Shown here piece after piece: positions 53,947 to 63,700 of a stretch of 64,000 nucleotides of DNA. Source of the DNA: Virgibacillus siamensis (GTDB lineage: Bacteria; Bacillota; Bacilli; Bacillales; Amphibacillaceae); contig NZ_FUIH01000007.1 of NCBI RefSeq assembly GCF_900162695.1, positions 2,356,001-2,420,000 on the forward strand, written 5' to 3'. Each line of letters begins with the position of its first letter. The stretch's first letter is position 1. The notes beneath the pieces were generated by a model. The model did no database searches. It was not told the DNA's origin and saw nothing but the letters and a program-made list of their open reading frames with translations. The position numbers and the translations under genes were made by a program.

Positions 53947-55233
53947 TTAAGCTACTTCCTGTAATGTCGAAATCATGGGAATATCACGTATCATGCGCTC
54001 TTCACTGAATGTACACTTCCGTGTACCTAATACATAAAAGATCTTGATGAGTTTACGGCTTAATGCGATAAACGACTGTTTTCCTGTCAGCGGATTATCG
54101 GATCGACGACGATAATAATGATGCAACTGCTTAAAACCTTCATTATGCAGGGATAATGGGCGTGCGACTTGATACAGTAAGCTTCGCAGCCTTTTTCGTC
54201 CTCGCTTAGTGATGGTTGTTTGGCCTTTGAACAGGCCTGACTGATTCATCTTAAGATTGAATCCCGCTAATTTAATGATTTGGCGTGGATCCTGATAATT
54301 CGATAAATCACCAACTTCAGCGAAAAAACCGGCCACTGTTATGGCACTTACGCCTTTAATCGCTATCATCTGATCAGCTCCAGGGATATGAAGAACAAAT
54401 TCTTCCAATTGTGCTTCAAGAGCGATAAGACGTTCTTCAAAAGCCTTATACTGATCAATCAAATAACGAATTTCTTGACGTGCCATACGTAATCCCACTG
54501 TGAGGCCAATACTATCTTTGGCCGCCTGTTTCAAATCCCGAATGCGTTTGATACCCACACCACGTTTGGCAGCCTTTTTGACTTCAAGAAGTAAATCTTC
54601 TTCCGACGTTTTACGGATATCTTCCGGCAAATAGCCCTTTTCCAATAGATAAAAAGCAGCCTTTCCGGTCCAATCTTTAAAGACATTAAGAAACTCCGGG
54701 AAATATCGATCCAGCGCATTGTGCATTTGGGCTTTGATCGAGGACATATCCTCCTGGATAATGTCATAGAGTTTCATGCCTTCACGTAATTCGGCGTACA
54801 CATCCTCTGGTAATGTAGGTTCATGAAAACGGCCATCTCGCACGATCTGAGCGATGACTTTCGCATCTTTTGTATCATTTTTCGTAGGTGAATCATCATC
54901 CATTTCCTTGAACCGTTTCACCTTCATCGGATTGACGACAACTGCGCGGATGCTTTTAGCCTTCATGTGATAAGCTAAGTTGAGCCAGTAATGGCCGGTT
55001 GGTTCCATCCCAATAATGATATTGGGACGGCTGTACTTTTCAGACAGGCTGCCAGCCCAATCCACAAGATCTGAGAATCCCTGCAGCGAATTGGTGAATA
55101 CCAGCCGTTTGGCAAGGTCCCGGCCCCGATCATCTATCGCTCGAGCTACATGTTTACGTTTGGCTACATCAACCCCGATAATTAATGTTTGTTCATTGAT
55201 TTGCGCTAATCGATTATTTTGTGTAAAATCCAT
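53947..55233 (-). CDS. IS110-family DEDD transposase
   Basis: A 428-aa transposase/recombinase. The N-terminal RuvC-like domain has Asp22 (IIGVDVAKRKH), Glu77 (GMEPTGHYW), Asp120 and Asp123 (TKNDTKDAKVIA). The C-terminal Transposase_20 domain has AIKGVSAITVAGFFAEVGDL and the Ser-containing NQSGLFKG (Ser332), then TKRGRKRLRSLLYQ. The frame is intact with GGAGGAC upstream, so the element may be active. Such enzymes work with an element-encoded RNA that chooses target and donor sites. Confidence 0.95.
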   Translation of the reverse strand: MDFTQNNRLAQINEQTLIIGVDVAKRKHVARAIDDRGRDLAKRLVFTNSLQGFSDLVDWAGSLSEKYSRPNIIIGMEPTGHYWLNLAYHMKAKSIRAVVVNPMKVKRFKEMDDDSPTKNDTKDAKVIAQIVRDGRFHEPTLPEDVYAELREGMKLYDIIQEDMSSIKAQMHNALDRYFPEFLNVFKDWTGKAAFYLLEKGYLPEDIRKTSEEDLLLEVKKAAKRGVGIKRIRDLKQAAKDSIGLTVGLRMARQEIRYLIDQYKAFEERLIALEAQLEEFVLHIPGADQMIAIKGVSAITVAGFFAEVGDLSNYQDPRQIIKLAGFNLKMNQSGLFKGQTTITKRGRKRLRSLLYQVARPLSLHNEGFKQLHHYYRRRSDNPLTGKQSFIALSRKLIKIFYVLGTRKCTFSEERMIRDIPMISTLQEVA

Positions 55234-55366
55234 TGTAGAAGTCCTCCTTCGGTACTAAATTCGAGGTCACCGCGATGACACTCTCTATCGTACCAAGGGG
55301 ACTTTTTTTATGCATTTGTCATTTTCTCCGATTTCCCCTCAAATTTTTTCATTACAGGAATGCTCC

Positions 55367-56257
55367 TTAATACTCCAGTGGCTCACGCTTCGTGACGAAA
55401 CTGATGGCTGCTGCCAGCGCAAATGAAAAGAGAAATACGACAACACCAATAGCCATCCCGTAGCCGTAGGTAGAGTTTCCGTAAGCCTGTGAATACATAT
55501 AGGATAGAAATACTTCTGTTGATCCATCCGGTCCACCGCCTGTCATCGCCTTAACCAACAAAAAACTCAGATTGATGGTGCTGATAATATAGAAAGCAAG
55601 TGTTGTGCGGATGTTCGTCCAAATAAGCGGCAGCGTGATGCTGGTAAATTGTTTGAACCGACCTGCACCTTCCAACGATGCCGCTTCATAGTAACTTGCT
55701 GGTATACTGGCCATGCTGGACATGTACATCACCATATAATAGCCGAGCGCCTGCCAAACAAGGGCGCCTGCCAGGCAGTAAATGACGATATCCTGATTGC
55801 CAAGCCACATTTGCTGCAAACTTTCCAAGCTGAAACTATCAAATACGGAATTCAACAATCCGCTGTCCGGTGCATAAATCGCCGAAAATATCCCCGCTAT
55901 AACGACAATTGATAATATATTCGGAATGTAAAAAACAACCCGGAAAAAGTTATCGCCAACGATATTCTCTTTCGTTAGAATTGCTGCGAAGGTCAACGCA
56001 AAAAATAATGTGACAATCGCTACAACAACAATCAAAAAGATGGAGTTTTGAAATGACTGAATAAAATCCATATCATTCCATAGAATTTTAAAGTTTTCCA
56101 ATCCGACAAACGACTTTGTATTGGACAAACCGCCCCAACGGTATAAGGACATCCGGAAAACTTCAATTGTCGGAATTACCATAAATACAACAAATAAAAG
56201 CAACGCAGGCAACATGCATACGCTGATAAATATTCCCCGTGAAAGTCTTTTGCTCAA
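55367..56257 (-). CDS. Sugar ABC transporter permease (MalF type) of O-glycan importer
   Basis: A 296-aa permease with six membrane segments (first ~10-32, VCMLPALLLFVVFMVIPTIE). The EAA-type loop is YEAASLEGAGRFKQFTSITL (~205-225). A TTG start at 56257 is preferred (GAGAGGTGAT upstream) to an in-frame GTG at 56266. It follows the binding-protein gene; the partner permease is cut off by the IS110-family element that begins almost at this gene's stop codon. Confidence 0.92.
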   Translation of the reverse strand: MSKRLSRGIFISVCMLPALLLFVVFMVIPTIEVFRMSLYRWGGLSNTKSFVGLENFKILWNDMDFIQSFQNSIFLIVVVAIVTLFFALTFAAILTKENIVGDNFFRVVFYIPNILSIVVIAGIFSAIYAPDSGLLNSVFDSFSLESLQQMWLGNQDIVIYCLAGALVWQALGYYMVMYMSSMASIPASYYEAASLEGAGRFKQFTSITLPLIWTNIRTTLAFYIISTINLSFLLVKAMTGGGPDGSTEVFLSYMYSQAYGNSTYGYGMAIGVVVFLFSFALAAAISFVTKREPLEY

Positions 56258-56280
56258 CGGTATCACCTCTCTTAATCAAG

Positions 56281-56311
56281 CAAAACGGCGAGTCAGTTGC
56301 CCGCCGTTTTC
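56281..56311 (-). terminator. Intercistronic hairpin after O-glycan binding-protein gene
   Basis: A 9-bp stem (AAAACGGCG/CGCCGTTTT) lies between binding-protein and permease genes; only a short T run follows on the minus strand. It is probably a partial terminator or 3'-end protector. Confidence 0.5.
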
Positions 56312-56333
56312 ATTTTATATAATCAGTTGCAGT

Positions 56334-57671
56334 TTATTTCATCGCGGATCTTAATTTGTCGCTTGTTTCTTCAAGGCTTTTCTGCCACGCTTCTACCGTT
56401 AGATCGCCGCTGATAACACTATCAATCTGACCATACAATGTTTCTTGAATACTTACCCCGGGCACGGGTTTCGTGGAAGCAAATGTCCCCATTGCAGGCA
56501 ATGCTCCTTCTTCTTCATAAATACTGTAAAATGCTTTTTTCTGGCCCTTCAGTTTATCTGTGATTCCCTCAATCGGCTGAACAGCACCAGCTTTCAAAAA
56601 GATGGAGGCGGCTTCATCTGAATACATATACGCAATGAATTCTTTTGCGGCATCTTTATCTTCCGCCTTTGCAGGTATCCAAATTTGTTCAAAGAAAGTA
56701 AATGCATAACGATCTCCGCCTTTTTCAAATGCCGGAACAGAAGTCATTCCCCATTTGAACCCATCCGCTTTAGGTGCTTCAGCCATTTCGCCGGTAACCC
56801 ATGTGCCATTTGGCATGAATAACGCTTTATTTTCCATGACAAGCTGCTGGTTCTTTGTATAATTTTGCGGATTTGCATTCGCTATTGTATTCGGATGCAC
56901 ATATTTTGATAGTTTACCAATTGTCTCTAAAACCTTCGTTGCTTCATCCGATGTCCAAATGCCATCTTCATACGTCATAACAGACTCATAAAAATCAGGT
57001 CCTCCGGATGCGTAAAGCATGGAACCAATCAGCGTATCAAAGTAACCCGAGATTGGATACGTGAAAAGTGACATATCCTCTTTACTGGCTTTTTCCCCCA
57101 GTTTCCACATACCATCCCACGTAGCAGGCACCTCCCAACCTTTTTCCTTAAACAATCCCGCATTATAGAATAAACCGGTTGGGCTGTAGAACATTGGAGC
57201 CATATACATCTCACCATCACCATACGGATTGGTAGCAAGTGTATCCGTAAACCCTTCCAATAGTTTTTCCTTTACCGTTACATCCTCACCCGGCACCTGC
57301 ATGTCCAGCACATCTGAAATATTTTCCAATCCGTTTTCTTTGATCAGTGTTTCCGTTAGTGCCTGCTCTCTTCCTGTAGCCAGGAGCATAACATCCGGAT
57401 AATTTCCTGCTTGCATTTTCGGTCGGATAACCTCTTCAATATTTTTCTCCACTGTCAGTTTTACGTCCACATTTTTATGAGAAGCTTCAAATTTCTTGGC
57501 AATTTCTTTCCACATATCCGCGCCATATGCCGATTCCAATGCAGCAAGATTCAATGTAACCTTGCCATCGGACCCTTCAGCGCTTGACTCCTTTTCATCC
57601 CCGCTGCATGCAACTAAACCTATTGTCAACAATGCCAAAAACAATGCAAATAATGATTTTTTAAAACTCAT
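56334..57671 (-). CDS. Substrate-binding lipoprotein of O-glycan ABC importer
   Basis: A 445-aa family-1 binding protein with lipobox LVAC (~19-22). Typical segments are LNLAALESAYGADMWKEIAK, VMLLATGREQALTETLI and MAPMFYSPTGLFYNAGLF. GAGGGGG precedes the ATG. It heads the operon leading to GH112, so galacto-N-biose or related (perhaps sulfated) O-glycan fragments are the likely ligand. Transcription is divergent from an AraC regulator; a cre-like site overlaps its promoter. Confidence 0.92.
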   Translation of the reverse strand: MSFKKSLFALFLALLTIGLVACSGDEKESSAEGSDGKVTLNLAALESAYGADMWKEIAKKFEASHKNVDVKLTVEKNIEEVIRPKMQAGNYPDVMLLATGREQALTETLIKENGLENISDVLDMQVPGEDVTVKEKLLEGFTDTLATNPYGDGEMYMAPMFYSPTGLFYNAGLFKEKGWEVPATWDGMWKLGEKASKEDMSLFTYPISGYFDTLIGSMLYASGGPDFYESVMTYEDGIWTSDEATKVLETIGKLSKYVHPNTIANANPQNYTKNQQLVMENKALFMPNGTWVTGEMAEAPKADGFKWGMTSVPAFEKGGDRYAFTFFEQIWIPAKAEDKDAAKEFIAYMYSDEAASIFLKAGAVQPIEGITDKLKGQKKAFYSIYEEEGALPAMGTFASTKPVPGVSIQETLYGQIDSVISGDLTVEAWQKSLEETSDKLRSAMK

Positions 57672-57705
57672 GCATGGTACCCCCTCGGTTATTTAACTTA
57701 TAATT

Positions 57706-57735
57706 ATTTTACAAATATTAAAAGCGTTTTCACAA
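57706..57735 (-). promoter_or_regulatory. Promoter of O-glycan importer operon
   Basis: On the minus strand TTGTGA (57735-57730), 18 bp, TAAAAT (57711-57706), 35 bp upstream of the start codon. Confidence 0.6.
57719..57732 (-). promoter_or_regulatory. cre-like site overlapping importer promoter
   Basis: TGAAAACGCTTTTA on the minus strand matches the cre core; it overlaps the -35 and spacer, so CcpA binding would exclude RNA polymerase. Confidence 0.6.
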
Positions 57736-57818
57736 TAAACATCTTGTTCAGATTTTTATATATATTGTTTTTTTACTGATATCCCGATAAAATGAAATCG
57801 GATAAGGAGGAATATCGA

Positions 57819-58649
57819 ATGTCGTATGAGGTGTATAAGGTCAAGAACTTCCCAATTAATAAGATGCGTTTTAAGCTTTTATATGTAACCCGCTCGGAAT
57901 ATGACAAAGGCTGGCACAGTACACAGCACTCCCACCACTTCACAGAACTTTTTTATATCGTAAAAGGACAGGGCTCCTTTGTACTGCCCGATGATGAAAT
58001 ACCGGTTAAAGAAAATGATTTGGTCATAATCAATCCTAATGTAGAGCATACGGAAAAGTCCAACTGGAAAGATTCGCTTGAATACATTGCACTTGGTATC
58101 GAAGGGTTTTCTTTCTCCCTCACAGATGAAAAAGAATCACAAATGGGGTTGTTTACTTATCAGGGGGACCGTGACGATATTCTTTTCTACTTGAATAAAT
58201 TACTTGATGAAATTCAACACAACAACGAAGAATATGAAATCATCTGCCAAAATATTATTGAGATACTTATCGTCAAGCTGCGCCGCGGAAAAAGATTCAC
58301 CATTAAGAAGACCGAAAGTAAAAATATAAACAAAGCGACAGCATTTATAAAATATTACATTAATCAAAATTACCGTGATCCCATTACGCTTGATACACTG
58401 GCCAAAGTGGGACATCTCAACAAATATTACCTTGCCCACACGTTTAAACATGATATGGGTATTTCTCCAATCGAATATTTAAATAAGATCCGAATAAGGG
58501 AAGCTAAAATCCTGCTGGACACTACCGACTATAATATCGCTGAAATCGCGGCCATTACTGGTTTTTCGTCACAGTCCTTTTTTGCCCAGGCATTTAAGCG
58601 GACAACCAATAAGACTCCTACTTCATATCGTAGGGAATTCAAGAAATAA
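57819..58649 (+). CDS. AraC-family transcriptional regulator
   Basis: A 276-aa regulator with an N-terminal cupin (HSTQHSHHFTELFYIVKGQG, ~25-45) that binds the sugar signal and a C-terminal double helix-turn-helix (~180-276; ITLDTLAKVGHLNKYYLAHT and IAAITGFSSQSFFAQAFKR). AAGGAGGA supports the ATG at 57819. It is divergent from the O-glycan importer operon and is its likely activator. It ends at a bidirectional terminator. Confidence 0.93.
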   Translation: MSYEVYKVKNFPINKMRFKLLYVTRSEYDKGWHSTQHSHHFTELFYIVKGQGSFVLPDDEIPVKENDLVIINPNVEHTEKSNWKDSLEYIALGIEGFSFSLTDEKESQMGLFTYQGDRDDILFYLNKLLDEIQHNNEEYEIICQNIIEILIVKLRRGKRFTIKKTESKNINKATAFIKYYINQNYRDPITLDTLAKVGHLNKYYLAHTFKHDMGISPIEYLNKIRIREAKILLDTTDYNIAEIAAITGFSSQSFFAQAFKRTTNKTPTSYRREFKK

Positions 58650-58690
58650 ACACACCGTTAAACACTATTTGGAGTGTTTAACGGTGTGTT
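58649..58690. terminator. Bidirectional terminator between AraC and sialidase genes
   Basis: A perfect stem of about 18 bp (58649-58666 with 58673-58690) with a 6-nt loop separates convergent genes. Confidence 0.8.
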
Positions 58691-58741
58691 GGTATCAAGC
58701 ATTAATTACATTGTTCTTAAGGTAACCAGTAAGGCTTACCA

Positions 58742-60652
58742 TTACGGAATGGCGATTATTTTTGCATTTGCCCAATCACCATGATCGCTTCCTTTACCGT
58801 TGCCTCCATCATTGACGACCAATTCAAGTTCATGTACTCCTTCAATACTAATATCTATCTTTTGCGCACTATCTTTTCCAGTCATAAGACCACTGTCAAA
58901 AAGTTTTTCTCCATCTCCCCAAACTTGGAAAACAACACTTGCTGCTGAGGAAGCAGATACTTCATCATCCACCCCTACAGCTGCTGTAAACCTTGAAAAA
59001 TTGCCGCCAAGGTTATACAAAATTTTGGAGTAGGCATGTACACCAAGTCCTTTTTCATACGTTTCACCGTTAATTGTCAACACGTCTCCGTCTTCAGCAC
59101 CGCTTCCTCCAACACTAGTATCCCGTTCCACAGGGCCCCAGCCGTTCATAGCACTGACCCATCCTACATCACTCAGGTAAGATGTTTCTGTTGGTGTTTC
59201 CGGCAACAATTGTATTTTTGTTGATGCGGTTGTTCCTTCCTGATTGCCTCTTATCATAAAGGATGCTGCAGCGGTCAGGTCATAGGTCCCCGCTTTGGCA
59301 GTTTCTTTCGGAGTCACTTCCCAGGCAACTTCTTCGGATTCGCCAGGCTTAATGTGCTTAAAATCTGCCGGGCGTAGTTCTTTCACTTTCCAGCCTTTTG
59401 GAGCATCCAGTTTTACTTTAACTTCCCTTTCCAATTTTTCACTATGATTGGTAAAGGTTCCTTTTACCATCACCGCCTTGCCCGGTTCAATCTGTTCCGG
59501 TGCTTGCAGCCTAATGTTTGAAGCACCTAATATCCAATCCTTGTTAAACTGTGCAAAAACAATTTTTTCTCCCATCGGTTTTTCATATAACATATTAATT
59601 GTTTTATCCGGTCCGACATAAACATCCGAATAACCTGTCAGTCCCGCGTATATTTCTTTGGATGCGAACCATGTTTTGCCATCATCATCACTCATTCTTA
59701 TCGTCATATTTGTACGAGATGAGGTATTTGCCGTATTTGTAAACAAAATGGTATCTTCATCATACTTGGCCAGGCTTGCCTGATTAACGGGATCAATCAA
59801 CTTTTTATCAGAAACCGGAATCGACCATGGTTCGTTTAATCCGCTTGTTACGGATACTGCCCTGTAGTTACTGTCCGGGTTCCGCATATTCGTCATTAAT
59901 CCTCCGTCGGAAAGCTCCACCATCATATTCTCGTGTATTTTTGAAAAACCTCCCGGATTCGGCACTTTAGGTCCTGCCTTCCATGTCTTACCGCCGTCTT
60001 TACTGTAGATATAGGAAACAGTACTTTTCGCCCATCCGGCAGTAGTTAAATAAATCGGCACAACCAGTGCTCCATTCGACATTTGAAATCCATGACCAGG
60101 CCCCATCCCTGCTCCTGCAAGATTCGGGAAATATTCGGGACTGTCCGGATTTGTATAGACATCCAGCACAGAAGTAATATTTCTTGTTTCACCCCATGTC
60201 GCACCATTGTCCGTACTTGTTCTGATAAAATATTCGCAATTCCCCCATTCCCAGCGACTCCACAATAAATGGACCGTGCTGCCGGTATCCTCTGCAAGAA
60301 GCATCGGATTCATCTCTGCATTTCCATTAGCTACACCAGGGGCAAGAATGACCTGTTCCGAAAACGTTTTTCCACCATCCGTACTTCTTCTTAAAACAAG
60401 GTCTGTCGGGGTTTGGTCACCACCGGTCCTTGCTTCCGCCACCGCAAGGATAGTGCCGTTGGCTGTAACAGAAATACTTGGAATACGGTATTGTACATAT
60501 CCTTTACCATCGTTAATATTAAATAATTCTTTTTCTTTATAAAAACCATCTTTAACACCATTTCCCGAAGCATATGCAGTGTTGTCTAATCCCATACCGC
60601 TGATAATAACAAAAAGCCCAAGCAGCATACATAAAATTCCTTTGATTTTCAA
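58742..60652 (-). CDS. Secreted GH33 sialidase with NEW3-like and NPCBM-like domains
   Basis: A 636-aa exo-sialidase with a signal peptide (cut near AYASG, ~29). The GH33 propeller has the RIP motif YRIPSI (~55-60) and Asp-boxes STDGGKTF (90-97), STDNGATW, SKDGGKTW and SDDDGKTW. A NEW3-like beta domain (~390-480) and a C-terminal NPCBM-like module (~490-636, YLSDVGWVSAMNGWGP) follow. A TTG start at 60652 is chosen (GGGTGAT 4 nt upstream). No wall anchor. It removes terminal sialic acid so that GH101 can act. No sialic-acid catabolic genes are seen in the window. Confidence 0.94.
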   Translation of the reverse strand: MKIKGILCMLLGLFVIISGMGLDNTAYASGNGVKDGFYKEKELFNINDGKGYVQYRIPSISVTANGTILAVAEARTGGDQTPTDLVLRRSTDGGKTFSEQVILAPGVANGNAEMNPMLLAEDTGSTVHLLWSRWEWGNCEYFIRTSTDNGATWGETRNITSVLDVYTNPDSPEYFPNLAGAGMGPGHGFQMSNGALVVPIYLTTAGWAKSTVSYIYSKDGGKTWKAGPKVPNPGGFSKIHENMMVELSDGGLMTNMRNPDSNYRAVSVTSGLNEPWSIPVSDKKLIDPVNQASLAKYDEDTILFTNTANTSSRTNMTIRMSDDDGKTWFASKEIYAGLTGYSDVYVGPDKTINMLYEKPMGEKIVFAQFNKDWILGASNIRLQAPEQIEPGKAVMVKGTFTNHSEKLEREVKVKLDAPKGWKVKELRPADFKHIKPGESEEVAWEVTPKETAKAGTYDLTAAASFMIRGNQEGTTASTKIQLLPETPTETSYLSDVGWVSAMNGWGPVERDTSVGGSGAEDGDVLTINGETYEKGLGVHAYSKILYNLGGNFSRFTAAVGVDDEVSASSAASVVFQVWGDGEKLFDSGLMTGKDSAQKIDISIEGVHELELVVNDGGNGKGSDHGDWANAKIIAIP

Positions 60653-60679
60653 ATATATCACCCATTTCTGCTAAATATT

Positions 60680-60708
60680 CCAGCGGCAAATCAGGAATTT
60701 ACCGCCGG
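60680..60708 (-). terminator. Intercistronic hairpin between GH101 and sialidase genes
   Basis: A 12-bp stem with two G-T pairs (60680-60691 with 60697-60708) lies between the GH101 stop and the sialidase start. The T run is on the plus-strand side, so its role for leftward transcription is uncertain. Confidence 0.4.
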
Positions 60709-60763
60709 TTTTTGAATTTACAATTTCTTATTTGCAATAACTTGTTTAATAAGTTTTATTGGA

Positions 60764-63700
60764 TCACTGCTGCCATTCATTCATCAAGGTGCTTGTAGAA
60801 TCCATAAGAGATTTATAGGCCAAATTGGTCATAAACCCCTCTTCTTTTTTCTGATTTAGAAGTTCCTTATATTTTTTTAAATGTTTCACTACCTTATCAG
60901 CTAGTTCATTTTTCTCCAATTGTTTAATTGGTCTTAAATGGACCTTCAGCGCATGAACTGTTTTGTCGTTATTGAATGCACCGTCCTTATCCAATTCATT
61001 GATTATGGATATGATGTCGGATACATCTGATACCCCTGTTTCTTCAATACGCAAATTATCCAAAATAAATGTACCTTTTCCGGTATGCATATTAACCTGT
61101 GTTCCATCATTAAAAATCCCGATATAGGTTTGGCCGTTTTCAGAACCGGTAATCATGAATGACGCTGTTTTTGTTTTCGTTGAAGATGACAGCAATTCAT
61201 TCGATGTAAGGCCTTCCGCATTCTCGATTTGATGCACATCAATTGCCTGATCGCCGGAAATGAACCTGTATGAATCGGCTGTAGTCTGATAGTCAAAACT
61301 AACTTTGTAGGTCACACCCGGCTCAAAATGGAAATGCTGTGGTATAGTCCGGTACACCAAACCGTTTGCTCCGGTATTTACCTTCAACGACCAATTTCCA
61401 TCGATAACGTCATCCACCAGTTTTCCTGCCCAGCCTTTTTGCGTATATGGTGCATGCAATTCCGATAGATGAATCCGGTTATCCTGCACACCTTCCGTAT
61501 TTCCGATTACGAACGGATAAATGCCTTGGACAACCGTTTCGAAATCTTGCTGGAAAACATCTTCCGAGACATGATTATCAAGTGACTTTTGGACAATTCG
61601 AATGTCATCAAATTCCGTACTGCCTTCACCAGCTTCTCTGCTCAACGTCAGTTTCGCGTTTTTGCCTGTGGCTGTAAAACTTACCTGCATCCGCTGCATT
61701 TTACTGTTGTAACCATCATTTGTCGCATGTGAATCAGCCTTCACGTAATTTTTTTGCAGACTTCGCAAAGTAAAGTTGCTCACACGTTCTCTTCCGCTTT
61801 TAACGGAAATGGAAGCTTTTGCATCACTTTTATTCTCAACATATACTTCGGCAACATAATCTTTGCCATGCTCCAAATCAGTCAGTTTTCTAGTTACAGT
61901 CGTTTTCTCTGACGGGCTGTCAATATTCAAATAGTAGTCACCGCTGCTTAAATTGCGGGCATCACCGTTTTTACTGGTGCGCTTCACATCAACGGCTTCT
62001 TTATCCCCTTTAATATTTGTGAATCTGTCGTCCACTGTTCCGGTGTTAAACCCGGAATCATGAACATGGTTGCCTGTACTCCATTTATCAACCTCAGGAC
62101 CGTCATTGCCTTCCTTTACTACAACATACGGTGTCTCAGCTTCAGCATTCAATGTAATTTGATTATTAACCACGTCAACTTCCTGCATATCTGTTCTGCC
62201 TTGATCAGTCAGTTTATACACCTTCAGACTGTCAACACCTTTATATTCATCAGGCAGTGTCCAAGTTGACTCTCCACCCGCTGCATTCCAATGGTATAAC
62301 TTATTGGATTCAGGTGTCGGTGTTTCAAAATCCTGTTCTATCCATGGAATCAGGTATTTATGACCATCAAGTACAACATTGCCGTTCAACGTAATAATCC
62401 GCTCACGAGAATTGTCTTTTCTTGTAACAACTACTTTATCCCCATTGCTTGGATCTTTTAACGTAATCTGCTTCGAAAGGTTCGTTTCCGTTGGGTCACC
62501 TTCAACCTTTTCCCAATCGGTGATATAGTATTTTTGTAAAAACTTCGTCGGTAAATTAACGTTAAATGTCTTGCGGATGAAATGGTCATAATTTTTATCC
62601 GACTGCCAGCCTTCGAAGCCTGCAAGCTGGAATCCGCCAAGCAGCGGATGATCCGCAGTGCCGCCTGCTTCAGGCCAATTCAGTACCCAAGAATCTTTCT
62701 GATGGTTGCTGATAAACCGCAATACCGTTGAGTTAATTCCCTTGCTCGCCGGTCCGCCGTAATTTTTATCAACCGCCCAATGCTGCCATGTCGAATAATT
62801 TGGTATGGATGTGCCGAATTCCGTCGTTACTCTCCAGCCTCTTTCCATAATCTGTTCTGCTACCCGATTGGACTCCCATTGATCTTGATACCAAACATCA
62901 AGATAGATAAAATCAAGGCCTGGTGCAGCGGCTTTTAATTTATCCATTCGTTCAGCCCGTGAACCGGAAGCCAAATCCCAAATCTTATCAATCGTATATG
63001 CCTGATCCAGCCAGCCCCAGCCTTTTGCCTGCGGGCTGTTGATTAGTTTTTCACTGAACGCATCCGCTTCCGGATATGCTTCCTGCGCATTAATATGAAC
63101 ACCAATCGATGTATTAAAATTGTGTGCTTCCCGGATGAGCGTATTTAAATCTTCTTTACCTCCCATGCGCTCGCCGACATCGCCGTAATCGGGATGGGCA
63201 CTGTCATGTCCCTCACTTGCATATCCTTTTAAAAGAACAGCTTGTCCCAATCCATCTGTCGAAAGTGCAACCTTTTTAATATTATCGAGGGTCTTTAAAA
63301 ATGGTTGTTGTGCCTGCGAACCAAAATTCATCGCAATCCGGTAGCCGATAAGATTATTGACTTTTTCCCAGCCTTTTATATCCTGCATAATATCGCGATA
63401 TTCAATGGCACTATCTTGCCAGTCAACCGTATTGTCATTGTTAATATCCTTGGCAATTGCAATCTTAACGACAGGTTTATTAGACGATGGCTTCGGCATA
63501 AATTCCCTGTGATAGAATAAAGAATTTGATCCAATTCCGATTGCTTTGTCACCATTTTCATTTGTATATCGGCTGGCAATCAATTTATGATAGCCATTCA
63601 CCTCCGAACTTGACCATACACCTGCACTTAAACCATCCGTGGACAAAAAGGCAGTATAGTATCCTTTGGAAGAGCCGATGTTCTTCATGGATTCGTCTAC

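Larger units (their letters stand above)
53580..55358 (-). mobile_element. IS110-family insertion sequence (approximate ends)
   Basis: A DEDD transposase gene flanked by a long (about 350 bp) non-coding side downstream and about 120 bp upstream lies between two permease genes of one operon. Exact ends are not certain. Both sides carry related sequences: GAAATGCTTC (53581-53590) and GGAATGCTCC (55357-55366), plus TTTTCTCCGA at 53593-53602 and 55322-55331. IS110-type elements make no ordinary target duplication and lack long terminal inverted repeats, consistent with what is seen. Confidence 0.75.
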
